Assembly (NCBI RefSeq): GCF_946227985.1
Contig: NZ_CAMKGL010000001.1
Span: 1-64,000 of the forward strand
From: Serratia quinivorans
GTDB lineage: Bacteria; Pseudomonadota; Gammaproteobacteria; Enterobacterales; Enterobacteriaceae
Length of the DNA stretch: 64,000 nucleotides
Reading direction: 5' to 3'
In this document: positions 47,834 to 58,700 of the stretch, in pieces
Layout of the letters: each line of letters starts with the position of its first letter
Numbering within the stretch: the stretch's first letter is position 1
The notes under the pieces: generated by a model
The model's input: the letters and a program-made list of their open reading frames with translations, nothing else
What the model was told of the DNA's origin: nothing
Database searches by the model: none
Translations under genes and position numbers: made by a program

Positions 47834-49519
47834 ATGAACAAGGCAAAAACAGACAATAACTGGGCATGCGGCGCAGATTTGGTGGTGAAAAATCTGGAGG
47901 CGCAGGGCGTCAAACACGTATTCGGTATTCCGGGAGCCAAGATTGACCGGGTATTTGATTCGCTGGAGGATGCGCCGTCGATTGAAACGGTGGTGGTGCG
48001 TCACGAAGCCAACGCGGCATTTATGGCTGCGGCGGTCGGGCGTTTGACCGGCAAGGCCGGGGTAGCGCTGGTGACCTCCGGGCCGGGCAGTTCCAACCTG
48101 ATCACCGGGCTGGCGACCGCGACCTCGGAAGGGGATGCGGTAGTGGCTTTTGGCGGCGCGGTGAAACGTGCCGATAACCTGAAACAGACCCACCAGAGCA
48201 TGGACACCGTCAGCATGTTCCGGCCGGTGACCAAGTATTGTGCCGAGGTGCATGCCGGTTCGGCGATTTCAGAGGTGGTTGCCAACGCCTTCCGCCACGC
48301 CGAGTTCGGCCGTCCGGGGGCCTCTTTCATCAGTCTGCCAATGGATATTGTCAATGAGCCGGTCAGTGCGCCGGTGCTGGCGGGTTGCCGACTGCCGCGT
48401 ATGGGGGCGGCGGCTATCGAGGATATTCGCGCCGCGGTCGAATTGATTCAGCAGGCGAAATGCCCGGTGTTGCTGTTGGGCCTGCAGGCCAGCCGTCCGG
48501 AAAACAGCGAGTCGGTACGCCAGTTGCTGCATCGCACTCATATGCCGGTGGTGGGTACCTATCAGGCGGCAGGGGTGATCGACGTTAACCACTTTGCGCG
48601 CTTTGCCGGGCGCGTTGGCTTGTTCAATAACCAACCCGCCGACCAGCTATTGCAAAAGGCCGATCTGGTGGTCAGCGTCGGCTATGGCCCAATTGAATAC
48701 GATCCCTGCATGTGGAACAGTCAGGGCCGATTGAAACTGGTGCATATTGACGTGCTGCCGGCGGATATCGACACCTGTTATCGCCCGGACATTGAGCTGG
48801 TGGGCAATATCAGCGCGACCCTCGACATGATGACCGAAGCCTTTAGCGGCGTGGTGAGCGTGCCGACAGAGGTGGAATTGATCCTCAGCGATCTGGGCCG
48901 TCAGCGCAATGAACTGGCGGAACGCGCCGCACGGCGCGGCGGCATGCCAATCCACCCGTTGCGTATCGTGAAAGAGTTGCAGGATATCGTCAGCGATGAC
49001 GTGACGCTGTGCGTGGATATGGGCAGTTTCCACATCTGGATTGCACGTTATCTTTACAGCTTCCGGGCGCGCCAGCTGCTGATCTCCAACGGCCAACAGA
49101 CCATGGGGGTGGCGTTGCCGTGGGCGATCGGTGCCGCTTTGGTGCGCCCGGGGGACAAAGTGGTCTCTATCTCCGGCGACGGCGGTTTTATGCAGTCGAG
49201 CATGGAGCTGGAAACCGCAGTACGCCTGAAAAATAACATCGTGCACGTCATTTGGGTGGATAACGCCTACAACATGGTAGAAATGCAGGAGGTGAACAAA
49301 TACCGGCGTAAATCCGGGGTGGAATTCGGCCCGATTGATTTTAAAGCCTATGCCGAAGCCTGCGGCGCGGTCGGCTTTGCCGTGCAGTCGGTGGAAGACT
49401 TGCGGCCAATGCTGCGCAAGGCAATGGAAATTCAGGGGCCGGTGGTGGTGGCTATTCCGGTGGATTACGCCGACAACTACAAACTGATGGCGCAGATGAA
49501 CTTCAGCCAGATGATTTAA
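47834..49519 (+). CDS. budB: catabolic acetolactate synthase
   Basis: This 561-residue thiamine-diphosphate enzyme condenses two pyruvates to acetolactate. The cofactor motif is [17 protein letters not shown] followed by an asparagine-rich site, and the catalytic glutamate lies in [13 protein letters not shown]. It is the FAD-independent, single-subunit type by its length and its partner budA. It ends at a strong terminator. The usual third gene budC is not present here. Confidence 0.95.
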   Translation: MNKAKTDNNWACGADLVVKNLEAQGVKHVFGIPGAKIDRVFDSLEDAPSIETVVVRHEANAAFMAAAVGRLTGKAGVALVTSGPGSSNLITGLATATSEGDAVVAFGGAVKRADNLKQTHQSMDTVSMFRPVTKYCAEVHAGSAISEVVANAFRHAEFGRPGASFISLPMDIVNEPVSAPVLAGCRLPRMGAAAIEDIRAAVELIQQAKCPVLLLGLQASRPENSESVRQLLHRTHMPVVGTYQAAGVIDVNHFARFAGRVGLFNNQPADQLLQKADLVVSVGYGPIEYDPCMWNSQGRLKLVHIDVLPADIDTCYRPDIELVGNISATLDMMTEAFSGVVSVPTEVELILSDLGRQRNELAERAARRGGMPIHPLRIVKELQDIVSDDVTLCVDMGSFHIWIARYLYSFRARQLLISNGQQTMGVALPWAIGAALVRPGDKVVSISGDGGFMQSSMELETAVRLKNNIVHVIWVDNAYNMVEMQEVNKYRRKSGVEFGPIDFKAYAEACGAVGFAVQSVEDLRPMLRKAMEIQGPVVVAIPVDYADNYKLMAQMNFSQMI

Positions 49520-49539
49520 TTTCACCCAGCCGGGTAACC

Positions 49540-49574
49540 ACGGGGAATGCCGCATGCGGCACTCCCCGTTTTTT
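49540..49574 (+). terminator. terminator of budAB
   Basis: ACGGGG with following GC arms pairs with CTCCCCGT around GCCGCATGCGGC, followed by TTTTTT. It lies 20 bp past budB. Confidence 0.9.
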
Positions 49575-49658
49575 ATGCTCAGAATTTGTGCTTTACATCC
49601 CTAACTGCATGATTTATTGGTATCCCTCGAGTCTGTTTTCTACTCTGGGGATGGCACG

Positions 49659-51254
49659 ATGAATAAAAAAGCAATAACAATGACGTTGGGACTATTGGCT
49701 CTGACGGTGATGGGCGGCGCACGCGCCAGCACGCTGGTTTATTGTTCCGAAAGCTCGCCGGAAGGGTTCAATCCGCAGTTGTTTACCTCCGGTCCCACGG
49801 TTGACGCCAGTTCGGCGACGATTTACAACCGGCTGGTGGACTTCAAAGTTGGTACCGTCGAGCTGCAACGGAGCCTGGCGGAAAGCTGGCAGGTAAGTGA
49901 AGACGGCAAGCAATACACCTTTCATCTGCGCAAAGGGGTGAAATTCCAGAGCAATAAATACTTTACCCCCACCCGCGACTTCAACGCCGACGACGTTATC
50001 TTCTCCTTTATGCGGCAAAAAGACCCCAATAACCCCTATCACAAGGTCTCCAACGGCGCTTACACCAATTTTGAGTCGATGGAGTTTGGCACGCTGATCA
50101 ACAACATTGTCAAAGTGGACGACAACACCGTGCGTTTTGAGCTTTCGCGTGCCGAAGCGCCGTTTGTAGCCGATCTCGGCATGTATTTCGCCACTATTCT
50201 CTCGGCCGAATATGCCGATGCGATGCTGAAGGCCGGTACGCCACAGCGAGTGGATAACGATCCGGTCGGCACCGGGCCGTTCCAACTGGTGCAGTACCAG
50301 AAGGATGCGAAGATCCTCTACAAGGCATTCGACCAGTATTGGGAGGGGAAACCGAAGATAGACCGGCTGGTGTTCTCGATCACCCCGGATGCGGCGGTCC
50401 GCTTTGCCAAACTGCAAAAGAATGAATGTCAGGTGATGCCGTTCCCCAACCCGGCGGATCTGACGCGCATGCGCGAGGACAAAAATATCCAGGTGATGGA
50501 GAAATCCGGGTTGAACATCGGTTTCCTGGCGTTCAATACCCAGAAAAAACCGCTGGATAACCTCAAGGTGCGGCAGGCGCTGGCGCTGGCGGTGAACAAG
50601 CCGGCGATCCTCGAGGCGGTATTCCACGGCGCAGGCCAGCCGGCGAAGAACCTGCTGCCGCCGACCCAGTGGGGCAGCAATGACCAGATTGAGGACTATC
50701 CGTACTCACCGGAAAAAGCCAAACGGTTATTGCAGGAGGCCGGGCTGGGGCAGGGGTTCGCCATCGATCTGTGGGCGATGCCGGTACAGCGGCCATATAA
50801 CCCGAATGCCAAACGCATGGCGGAGATGATCCAGGCCGACTGGGCGAAGATCGGCGTGAAGGCCAAGATTGTCACCTTCGAGTGGGGCGAATATTTGCAG
50901 CGGATAAAAAACGGGGAGCATCAGGCTGCGTTGATGGGCTGGACCACCGCCAACGGCGATCCGGATAACTTCTTCGGCCCGCTGTTTACCTGCGTTACGG
51001 CCAACGGCGGTTCAAACTCGGCCAAATGGTGCTATCCGCCGTTCGACAAGCTGATCCAGCAGGCGCGTGAAGAGAACGATCTCGCCAAACGGGTGGCGAT
51101 GTATCAGCAGGCGCAGGTGATGATGCATGACCAAATGCCGGCGATGATGATTGCCCACTCAACCATTTTTGAGCCGGTACGCAAGGAAGTGAAGGGCTAC
51201 GAGATTGACCCGTTCGGCAAGCACATCTTCAAACAGGTTTCGTTGGAGAAATAA
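49659..51254 (+). CDS. DppA-like periplasmic dipeptide-binding protein
   Basis: This 531-residue solute-binding protein of the SBP_bac_5 family has a Sec signal peptide (about 1-24, ending ARA). It is very close to DppA throughout, with YCSESSPEGFNPQLFTSG and YVLPVQRPYNPN-like stretches. It probably binds dipeptides or haem for an ABC importer encoded elsewhere. I chose ATG 49659 (MNKKAITMTL). No dppBCDF follows, so it is an orphan paralogue. Confidence 0.86.
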   Translation: MNKKAITMTLGLLALTVMGGARASTLVYCSESSPEGFNPQLFTSGPTVDASSATIYNRLVDFKVGTVELQRSLAESWQVSEDGKQYTFHLRKGVKFQSNKYFTPTRDFNADDVIFSFMRQKDPNNPYHKVSNGAYTNFESMEFGTLINNIVKVDDNTVRFELSRAEAPFVADLGMYFATILSAEYADAMLKAGTPQRVDNDPVGTGPFQLVQYQKDAKILYKAFDQYWEGKPKIDRLVFSITPDAAVRFAKLQKNECQVMPFPNPADLTRMREDKNIQVMEKSGLNIGFLAFNTQKKPLDNLKVRQALALAVNKPAILEAVFHGAGQPAKNLLPPTQWGSNDQIEDYPYSPEKAKRLLQEAGLGQGFAIDLWAMPVQRPYNPNAKRMAEMIQADWAKIGVKAKIVTFEWGEYLQRIKNGEHQAALMGWTTANGDPDNFFGPLFTCVTANGGSNSAKWCYPPFDKLIQQAREENDLAKRVAMYQQAQVMMHDQMPAMMIAHSTIFEPVRKEVKGYEIDPFGKHIFKQVSLEK

Positions 51255-51313
51255 ATAAACGGGGGCTGCATGGCAGCCCCTGAGGTCATTGGTAATCGGC
51301 TCTGCTTTTTAAT

Positions 51314-51388
51314 GGTAGGGGCGCTGCATGCTGCGCCCAGTTGCATAAACACTGGGTTAAATCGGGTCGAACATGTTCGACCCCTACC
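51314..51388. repeat. palindromic GTAGGGG element 1
   Basis: The outer arms GGTAGGGG (51314-51321) and CCCCTACC (51381-51388) are perfect inverted repeats. Inside are an imperfect GC hairpin at the left and a perfect 20-bp palindrome (51364-51383). It sits in the 3' region after the DppA-like gene and before the fepA stop. Confidence 0.65.
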
Positions 51389-51436
51389 GGTTTAGCCCCT
51401 TAGTGGGGGATTAGCAGTCTTGATTAAGCTGGTCGT

Positions 51437-53716
51437 TTAGAAATGGGTATTCACGCTCATATAGTAAGTCCGGCCCGGTTCGTTGTAGGTGGCAGCGCCC
51501 GCACCGGCGATATTAATTGCGCCGGTGGTCGGGTCACCCACGTTCTGCGAGTTACCCTCACGGAACTGGCGTTTGTCGAACAGGTTGTCGATACCGGCCG
51601 TCAGACTGACGTTCTTGGTCACATCATAGGTGGCGCTGGCGCCCACTACGGCGTAAGGGCTGACTTCCTTGGTTTCGGTTCCGCTAACCGGTTTGCCCTG
51701 ATAATTGTACTTCTTCGGCTTCTGACGGCCGTACCAGGTCAGGGTCGACTGCATCGACAGCTCCTCTGTCGCCTGCCAGCTCAGGGTCGAGTTGATGGTG
51801 AACTCAGGAATAATCGACAGGTAATCACCGGTAGTCTTATTCTTGTTCTCAATCATATAGGTGGCGTTGTTGGTCCAGGATACGGTCTCGCTGACCGGCA
51901 CGTTCAACGAGCCTTCCAATCCCTGCACGACCGCTTTAGGTACGTTTTCCCACTGGTAGATAGCGGTACCGGTGCTGCTGGTGCCGATGCGAGAGTTACC
52001 CGCTTCGATTTTGTTGTGGTAGTCGTTGCGGAAATAAGTCACGCCGGCCAGCCAGCCGTCGTTATGGAACTCCAGACCCACTTCTTTGTTGACGCTGGTT
52101 TCCGCCTTCAGATCGTCGTTACCGAGCAGATAACAGCCATTTTTGACATCGCTGGACGAGCAACCTTGCCCTTTGCTGTAGAGCAAATAGTTCGGGTTGG
52201 TCTGGTACAGGTTCGGTGCCTTATAAGCGCGGGCAATGCCCATCTTCAGCGTGAAGAAGTCGCCCAGTTCCTGCGACAGATTCAGCGACGGGCTCCAGTT
52301 GTTGCCGGCCTCGGAGTGCAGGTCGTAACGCAAGCCTGGCGTCAGCATGGTGCTGTCGGTCAGCTCCATGTTGTCTTCGGCAAACAGCGAGAAGATATGC
52401 GCGGAGGCATAAGGGCTGCGGGTACCGGCTGCCTGGCCAGGAATAGTGCCGCCCATCAGGGTTTGGCTGGTGGAGGAACCGTCTTTCATCTTCTGCTGGT
52501 TCCATTCGGTGCCCAGCGTCGCGGTTTGCGTCACGCCCAGTTCAAAGGGCACGCTGATTTCGCTGTGTGCCAGGAAATCGTCCAGCCTGGTGGTGCCGAA
52601 ACCCTCGTTTTTGGTATCGAAGATGCCTTCGGTACCGCCGGCCAGGCCTTCGTTCAGACGGGTATTACGCGTGCGTTCGAACTGAATATAGTTGTTGGTA
52701 CTGACGCCACTATCCCAGGCACCACGGTGGTTGAGGCCGAAGGTTTCGCGGTAGATACGGTTGGTTTCTTTGCCGTAGTTGCTTTGCACCAGCGGGTTGG
52801 AGTTGGTGTTTTGGGTATCCCCGGCATACAGGTTGCCCTGACGACCGTAGGCGTACTCAAACTCCAGTGACTGCAGGTGAGCAAAATCCCAATGCAGCAT
52901 GGCATCGATGTTTTTGTCTTCCACGCCCTCACGCCCGGAAGGCGTGCTGTTGGCGTAAGCCGGTGCACGGTAAGATTTGTGCGCTTCGTTAATATCCCAG
53001 GCGTCGGCCTGAGTTTTGCTGTAACCACCGAACAGGCGGAAGCTTAATTCGTCGGTCAGCGGGCCTGACAGGCTGAAATCGGTGCGCTTGGTAGAACCTT
53101 CCTGCTTGTGCTGCGGCACGTTGAAATAGGCATTTAACGAGCCGTGCAGCTCTTTGGTGTTCTTTTTGGTAATGATATTGACCACGCCGCCGGCGGCACC
53201 GTTGCCGTAGCGGGCCGCTGCCGGGCCGCGCAGCACTTCGATGCGTTCAATCATCTCCGGGGGTACCCAGGCGGTATCGCCACGGGTATCACGTTCGCCA
53301 CGCCAACCCTGACGTACTGAATTACGGCTGGTGGCCGGTTTTCCGTCGATCAGGATCAGGGTATTTTCCGGGCCCATGCCGCGAATATCGATCTGGCGGT
53401 TGTTGCCGCGCTGGCCGCTGGTGGAGTTACCGGTCAGGTTAACGCCCGGCATGGTGCGGATCAGTTCGCTAATATCGCGCGCCGGTGGGCGTTTTTTGAT
53501 TTCGTCGGCGGTAATGGTCGAAACCCCGGGTGCCTGCAGGTTCTGCTTGGCGGCGGTGACGACAATGGTGTCCTCGGCGGCTTCGTTTTTGTTTTTGGCG
53601 ACGGGGCCGGTTTCTGCGGTGGTTTCTGTTTGCTGTGCGGCGTGCGCAAAGGCGGACGCGCCTAATCCTAACCCGATGAGTGTGGCTAAGGAATAACGAG
53701 ATAATGTGCGGTTCAT
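51437..53716 (-). CDS. fepA: ferric enterobactin outer-membrane receptor FepA
   Basis: This 759-residue receptor has a signal peptide (about 1-28, ending AHAAQ), a TonB box (DTIVVTAAK), a plug domain and a 22-strand barrel ending in a terminal phenylalanine (YMSVNTHF). The plug matches FepA closely (TSGQRGNNRQIDIRGMGPEN). I chose ATG 53716 (MNRTLSRYSL) with GGTAGGAACTCTCAC upstream; the frame extends 153 bp further. It is divergent from fes, with a Fur box between them and an ERIC element in its leader. Confidence 0.94.
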   Translation of the reverse strand: MNRTLSRYSLATLIGLGLGASAFAHAAQQTETTAETGPVAKNKNEAAEDTIVVTAAKQNLQAPGVSTITADEIKKRPPARDISELIRTMPGVNLTGNSTSGQRGNNRQIDIRGMGPENTLILIDGKPATSRNSVRQGWRGERDTRGDTAWVPPEMIERIEVLRGPAAARYGNGAAGGVVNIITKKNTKELHGSLNAYFNVPQHKQEGSTKRTDFSLSGPLTDELSFRLFGGYSKTQADAWDINEAHKSYRAPAYANSTPSGREGVEDKNIDAMLHWDFAHLQSLEFEYAYGRQGNLYAGDTQNTNSNPLVQSNYGKETNRIYRETFGLNHRGAWDSGVSTNNYIQFERTRNTRLNEGLAGGTEGIFDTKNEGFGTTRLDDFLAHSEISVPFELGVTQTATLGTEWNQQKMKDGSSTSQTLMGGTIPGQAAGTRSPYASAHIFSLFAEDNMELTDSTMLTPGLRYDLHSEAGNNWSPSLNLSQELGDFFTLKMGIARAYKAPNLYQTNPNYLLYSKGQGCSSSDVKNGCYLLGNDDLKAETSVNKEVGLEFHNDGWLAGVTYFRNDYHNKIEAGNSRIGTSSTGTAIYQWENVPKAVVQGLEGSLNVPVSETVSWTNNATYMIENKNKTTGDYLSIIPEFTINSTLSWQATEELSMQSTLTWYGRQKPKKYNYQGKPVSGTETKEVSPYAVVGASATYDVTKNVSLTAGIDNLFDKRQFREGNSQNVGDPTTGAINIAGAGAATYNEPGRTYYMSVNTHF

Positions 53717-53850
53717 GTGAGAGTTCCTACCTTGCTGCCTTTCCCGGAGCACCGAAAGCAGGCCTCCGGCAGTAGAGAAGGGCGGTTGTAGTTTTTGTGT
53801 TTTCGGAAATAAAAATCCAACCGGTCGAGATGCGACATTGGATTCAGCGC

Positions 53851-53978
53851 TATACCCTATAGCTTTCAAGTTGCAGCTAGGCGGCCAGCTTGCTCATCCC
53901 CAGGCGCTTACAAAAGTTAAGTAACTGGGGTGAGCAAGTGCAGGTAACAACGCTGCAACTTCAAAGATGACGGGTATA
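53851..53978. repeat. ERIC element 3
   Basis: This 128-bp imperfect palindrome has ERIC ends TATACCC and GGGTATA and the core GTTAAGTAACTGGGGTGAGC. It lies 135 bp upstream of the fepA start codon. Confidence 0.9.
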
Positions 53979-54045
53979 AAATTCGGTATCCGTCCCTGTT
54001 GAACATACCTGCCCGGTTTACGAGCCTACACACACTATTGCAAAC

Positions 54046-54064
54046 GCAAATAATTATCAATAGT
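54046..54064. promoter_or_regulatory. Fur box between fepA and fes
   Basis: The 19-mer matches the Fur consensus at 12 of 19 positions. It overlaps the inverted repeat ACTATTG/CAATAGT (54034-54040 with 54058-54064). Position and pathway make it a good candidate for control of both genes. Confidence 0.6.
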
Positions 54065-54152
54065 ATTCGGTTTACCGTTTTCTTGGGCAGCGCCTCGCGC
54101 CGCGAATTTACCGGCTTTCCTGAAGCTGCCAGCTAAATAGTGAATAGGCGTT

Positions 54153-55523
54153 TTGAAAACAAAATCCGAGTCAGAAAGCAGCAGATTATTATCGAGCAAG
54201 CACGCCGGGCGCCATGGATGGTGGCTGAATATCGCCAAACGCGGCACGCCGCTGGTGGAGCTGCTGGGGGATGGGCGAGGGAAGGTCACATTTTTATGGC
54301 GCGATCCGCAGGGATGTGAACTCACTTCAGCCTACCAACGTGTCTGGATCCACATCAATTGTCTGACCGACCACCACCAGCCGTCACCGCCGCAGAGCCT
54401 GCAACGGCTGGAAGGGACCGACGTCTGGTACTGGCAAACCGAGCTGAGCGCCGACTGGCGTGGCAGCTACTGCTTTATCCCCTGTATGGACGACCGACCG
54501 CTGGAACACAGTGGCGACGATGCACACGCCAATATGCATTCGATCCGTCACTGGTGGCATCAGGTGTTTGCCGGTGCCACGCAGGATCTGCTTAATCCCC
54601 ATCGTTCATGGACAGGTGTTGGCGGCAACGTGTTGTCCGGTTTGCATATGCCGGAAGCCCCCCCGCAACCGGCCTGGCAGGATTTTGATCGCTACGCTGT
54701 CGCCAGTGGGCGCTGTACGCCAGCACCGCCTGCGCGGCTACAGCGCCACAGTTGGCACAGTGAGCGGTTGGGGAATACCCGCGACGTCTGGGTTTACACC
54801 ACCGGCGACAGCAACCCGGCGCAGCGACCCCTGGCGGTATTGCTGGACGGTCAGTTCTGGTCGAACAACATGCCGGTCTGGGATCCGCTGATGCAGTTGA
54901 CGCGAGAAGGCCAATTACCGGAAGCGGTTTATCTGCTGATCGACATTATCAGTCTCAAGCACCGCAGTCAGGAGCTGGCCTGCAATGAGGATTTCTGGCT
55001 GGCGGTGCAAGAAGAGCTGCTGCCGCAGGTGGCCGAATGGGCACCTCACAGCCGTGATCCTGCCACGACGTTGGTATGCGGCCAGAGTTTTGGCGGCCTG
55101 TCGTCGCTGTATGCCGGGTTGCACTGGCCACAGTGCTTTGGCGGGGTGATCAGCCAGTCCGGTTCATTCTGGTGGCCGCGTCGCGATATGTATCTGCGTG
55201 AAGCAATACCGGCGGATGCCGGCTGGCTGCTGCATCAGGTTGAGCAGGGCGTCGGCAAAGGGCAACTGAAGGTGTTTATGGAAGCTGGCGTGCATGAAAA
55301 AGTGGCGCATCGGGTGAACGACCGGATGGTGGATTTGCTGCGTGACGCCGGGCATCGGGTGCAATACCGGACGGTGGCGGGTGGGCATGATTACCTGTGC
55401 TGGCGTGGCGGTCTGATCGACGGGCTGCAAGCGCTGTGGTCGGATAGTTTTCCTGCCTCTGCGGCCCAATTCACCTTCACTGTCCAGGGAGTCCGTGATG
55501 GAAACTCAGAACCCGTTCGATGA
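54153..55523 (+). CDS. fes: enterochelin (enterobactin) esterase Fes
   Basis: This 456-residue cytoplasmic esterase hydrolyses ferric enterobactin to free the iron. The N-terminal domain is enterochelin-esterase specific (FLWRDPQGCELTSAYQRVW) and the hydrolase part has the nucleophile motif GQSFGGLS and later GGHDYLCWRGG. No ATG stands at the 5' end. The first start codon after the in-frame stop is TTG 54153, which I take with a weak AGG site 4 bp upstream. It overlaps ybdZ by 26 bp. Confidence 0.93.
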   Translation: MKTKSESESSRLLSSKHAGRHGWWLNIAKRGTPLVELLGDGRGKVTFLWRDPQGCELTSAYQRVWIHINCLTDHHQPSPPQSLQRLEGTDVWYWQTELSADWRGSYCFIPCMDDRPLEHSGDDAHANMHSIRHWWHQVFAGATQDLLNPHRSWTGVGGNVLSGLHMPEAPPQPAWQDFDRYAVASGRCTPAPPARLQRHSWHSERLGNTRDVWVYTTGDSNPAQRPLAVLLDGQFWSNNMPVWDPLMQLTREGQLPEAVYLLIDIISLKHRSQELACNEDFWLAVQEELLPQVAEWAPHSRDPATTLVCGQSFGGLSSLYAGLHWPQCFGGVISQSGSFWWPRRDMYLREAIPADAGWLLHQVEQGVGKGQLKVFMEAGVHEKVAHRVNDRMVDLLRDAGHRVQYRTVAGGHDYLCWRGGLIDGLQALWSDSFPASAAQFTFTVQGVRDGNSEPVR

Positions 55524-55704
55524 CGAACAACAAATTTGCCTGATTGTGTGCAATGACCAACTGCAGTACAGCCTGTGGCCCGAGTTTAGCGCAGTACCGG
55601 CGGGGTGGACGCCGGTATTCGGCCCGGCGGCGCGGCCGCTGTGCGTGCTGTGGCTGGAACAACATTGGCAGGATATGCGGCCCGCATCACTGCGCAAGGC
55701 GTGA
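55498..55704 (+). CDS. ybdZ: MbtH-like protein YbdZ
   Basis: This 68-residue protein has the MbtH pattern NPFDDEQQICLIVCNDQLQYSLWPEF and conserved tryptophans. MbtH proteins bind and activate the adenylation domain of NRPSs, here EntF. The start follows CCAGGGAGTCC; a GTG three bases earlier is possible. It overlaps fes by 26 bp and shares TGATG with entF, so the three genes are coupled. Confidence 0.93.
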   Translation: METQNPFDDEQQICLIVCNDQLQYSLWPEFSAVPAGWTPVFGPAARPLCVLWLEQHWQDMRPASLRKA

Positions 55705-58700
55705 TGGCAATAATACCGAGAACAGGAGTCAGTCCCTTGTCAGACAGCACTTTATTAACGTCCGAACAGCCACTCGCCACTGAGTTGCCGTTGGTCGCCG
55801 CGCAACCCGGGATCTGGGTTGCCGATCAAATTTCACCGCACGCCAATGCCTATGCGGTTTCCCACTATATCGAGCTCTGCGGGCCGTTGGACCAGGATTG
55901 CCTGCTGCAGGCGATCGCGCAGGGGCTGTTCGAAGTGGATACCTTGCAGTTCCGCTTTGAAGAGCGTGACGGGGTGCCGGTGCAGTGGCATGACCCGCAA
56001 CGGGCGATCCTGCCGGTTGAGCTGATTGATCTGCGAGACTCCCCCGATGCAGCAGCGGCAGCGCGTGCCTTGATGCAACTGGATATGTCCGGTGACTTAC
56101 GCATCGGCAGCGGTAATGCACTGTATCGTCATATGTTGATCCGTCTGTCGGATCAGCGTTGGTTCTGGTATCAGCGTTATCACCATATTCTGGTGGATGG
56201 CTTCAGTTTCACCGCCATTGCCCGCAGAATTTCCCATATTTACACCCGGATGTCGCGCAATGAGCAGCCGGACCCGACGCCGTTTAGTGCCTTCAGTGAA
56301 GTGGTTGAAGAATATCAACGCTATGCACAATCGGCGACTTGCCAGCGTGACGCGGCCTTTTGGCTGAACAAGGCAAAGCAGTTGCCTGCGCCAGCCACAC
56401 TCTGTCCGCAACCACTGGCCGGCCAGACGCCGACCACCCGTATTCATCGGTTATCACAGCTGTGCGACCGTCAGGACTTTAGCCAACTGGTGAACGCCGG
56501 TCAGCAGCAGTTCAGCGTGGCAGATATGGCGTTGGCGCTGGTGGCGCTGTGGGTGTCTCGCCTGAGCGGCCACGCCAGCTTCAGTGCCGGTTTTATCTTT
56601 ATGCGCCGTACTGGCTCGGCCGCGTTATGCGCCAACGGCCCGGTGATTAACGTACTGCCGATCGAAATGCACCTCGATCCTCAGGCGACGCTGAGCGAGG
56701 TTGCCGGCAATATCGGCCGTGAGCTGAAAAGCGTCCGTCGCCACCAGCGTTACGAGGCGGAACAGGTGCAGCGTGATCTGGGGCGGATTGGTGATGCCCA
56801 GCCGCTGTATGGCACCGTTTTCAACTTTAAGATGTTTGATTTCCAGTTGGACTTTGGCGATATCGAAGGCATTACCCATGAGCTGGCCTCCGGTCCGGTG
56901 CGTGACCTGGAGATAGCGCTGTATCTTGATGAGGCCGGCACGCTGAAGGTCGATCTGCTGGCCAATGCCGAGCGTTATCAGCGGGATGAGTTAGCGGCTC
57001 ATCTGCGCCGCCTGCCGCTGTTGTTACGTCAGTTCGCCGCGCAGCCGCAAATGCCGATCGGTGACGCCGACTTGCTCACCGAGCAGGATCACCAATTATT
57101 GGCTCGGGTCAACGACACCGCTTATCCGGTGGCACCGCAAACCCTCAGCGGCCTGTTGGCGCAGCAGGCACAGGAAACCCCGGATGCTCCGGCGCTGGCC
57201 GATGCACAGTATCAATTTAACTACCGCGAGACCCGCGAACAGGTCTGCGCGTTGGCGCGCCAACTGGTCGCTCAGGGCGTGCAACCCGGCGATATCGTCG
57301 CCGTTGCCTTGCCGCGTTCGGTATTTCTGTCGCTGGCGTTAATGGCCATTGTCGAGGGGGGGGCGGCTTATTTACCGTTGGATACCGGTTACCCCGATGA
57401 GCGCCTCGGCATGATGCTGGAGGACGCTACGCCGCGTCTGATTATCACCGAACCTGGCCAGCAGGCGCGCTTTGTCGGCAAGGGTGACATTTTTCTGTAT
57501 GACGCGCCGTTGGTCGCAGACAGCGCGGCGGAGGTGGAGCTCAGCGGACCCACGCCGCACCATCCGGCCTACATTATCTTTACCTCAGGTTCGACCGGGC
57601 GGCCGAAAGGCGTACTGGTGGGCCACCAGGCGATCGTCAACCGTTTGTTGTGGATGCAGCATCAGTATCCGATGATGGCAGGCGATGTGGTGTTGCAGAA
57701 AACCCCCTGCAGTTTTGACGTCTCGGTGTGGGAGTTCTTCTGGCCGTTGATGGTGGGGGCTCAACTGGTGATGGCACCGCCAGAAGCACACCGCGATCCT
57801 GATCAACTGTTGCAGTTGATTGAGCAATATCGGGTTACCACCCTGCATTTCGTGCCTTCGATGTTGGCGGCCTTTGTCGGTGCGCTGGACAGTCGGCAGG
57901 CGGTGGCGTGCTGCGCGCCATTACAACAGGTGTTCTGCAGCGGCGAAGCGCTGCCGGCCGAGCTGTGCCGCCTGTGGCAAAGCCGCACCGGGGTGCGACT
58001 GCACAACCTGTATGGCCCGACCGAAGCGGCGGTGGACGTTAGCTGGCACCCCGCCTGGGGTGAGGCGTTGGCCGCCGTCACCGGCGCTAACGTACCTATT
58101 GGTCTGCCGGTGTGGAATACCGGATTGCGTATTCTTGACGCGCGCTTGCGGCCGGTGCCGCCGGGTGTCGCCGGGGATTTGTATCTCACCGGAGTACAGC
58201 TTGCGCACGGCTATCTGGGGCGACCAGAACTGACCGCCAGCCGCTTTGTGGCTGACCCGGCAGGCGACGGTGGGCGGATGTATCGCACGGGCGACGTCGC
58301 GCGCTGGTTACCGGGCGGCGAAGTGGAATATCTCGGTCGCAGCGACGATCAGCTGAAAATTCGTGGACAACGCATCGAACTGAGTGAAATCGATCATGCG
58401 TTGCTGTCATTGCCGGGTATCAAGCAGGCGGTAACCCATGCGCTGGTGCTGGATCATACGCCGACAGATCCGGCCGGTGGTGATGCCCGCCAACTGGTGG
58501 GGTATCTGGTAGCGCAGCCGGGTGTACGCCTTGATCTGGAGGTGCTGCGAGCCGCGCTGGCCGATCGCCTGCCGCCACATATGGTGCCGGTAGCACTGGT
58601 CGAGATGGCGTCCCTGCCGTTGAGTGCCAATGGCAAGCTGGATCGCAAAGCGCTGCCGCAACCGCAAAGCGGGAGCAGGGCCACAGGGCGGGAGCCTGAA

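Larger units (their letters stand above)
53717..54152. promoter_or_regulatory. fepA-fes divergent regulatory region
   Basis: This 436-bp spacer contains an ERIC element (53851-53978) and a Fur box (54046-54064), the latter near fes. Both promoters should lie around the Fur box, which puts the ERIC in the fepA leader. No gene is visible. Confidence 0.7.

Noticed and set aside
51443-52870. 475-codon open frame on the plus strand
   Set aside because: It runs antisense within fepA, with no ribosome-binding site or family pattern; it is a by-product of GC-rich codon use.
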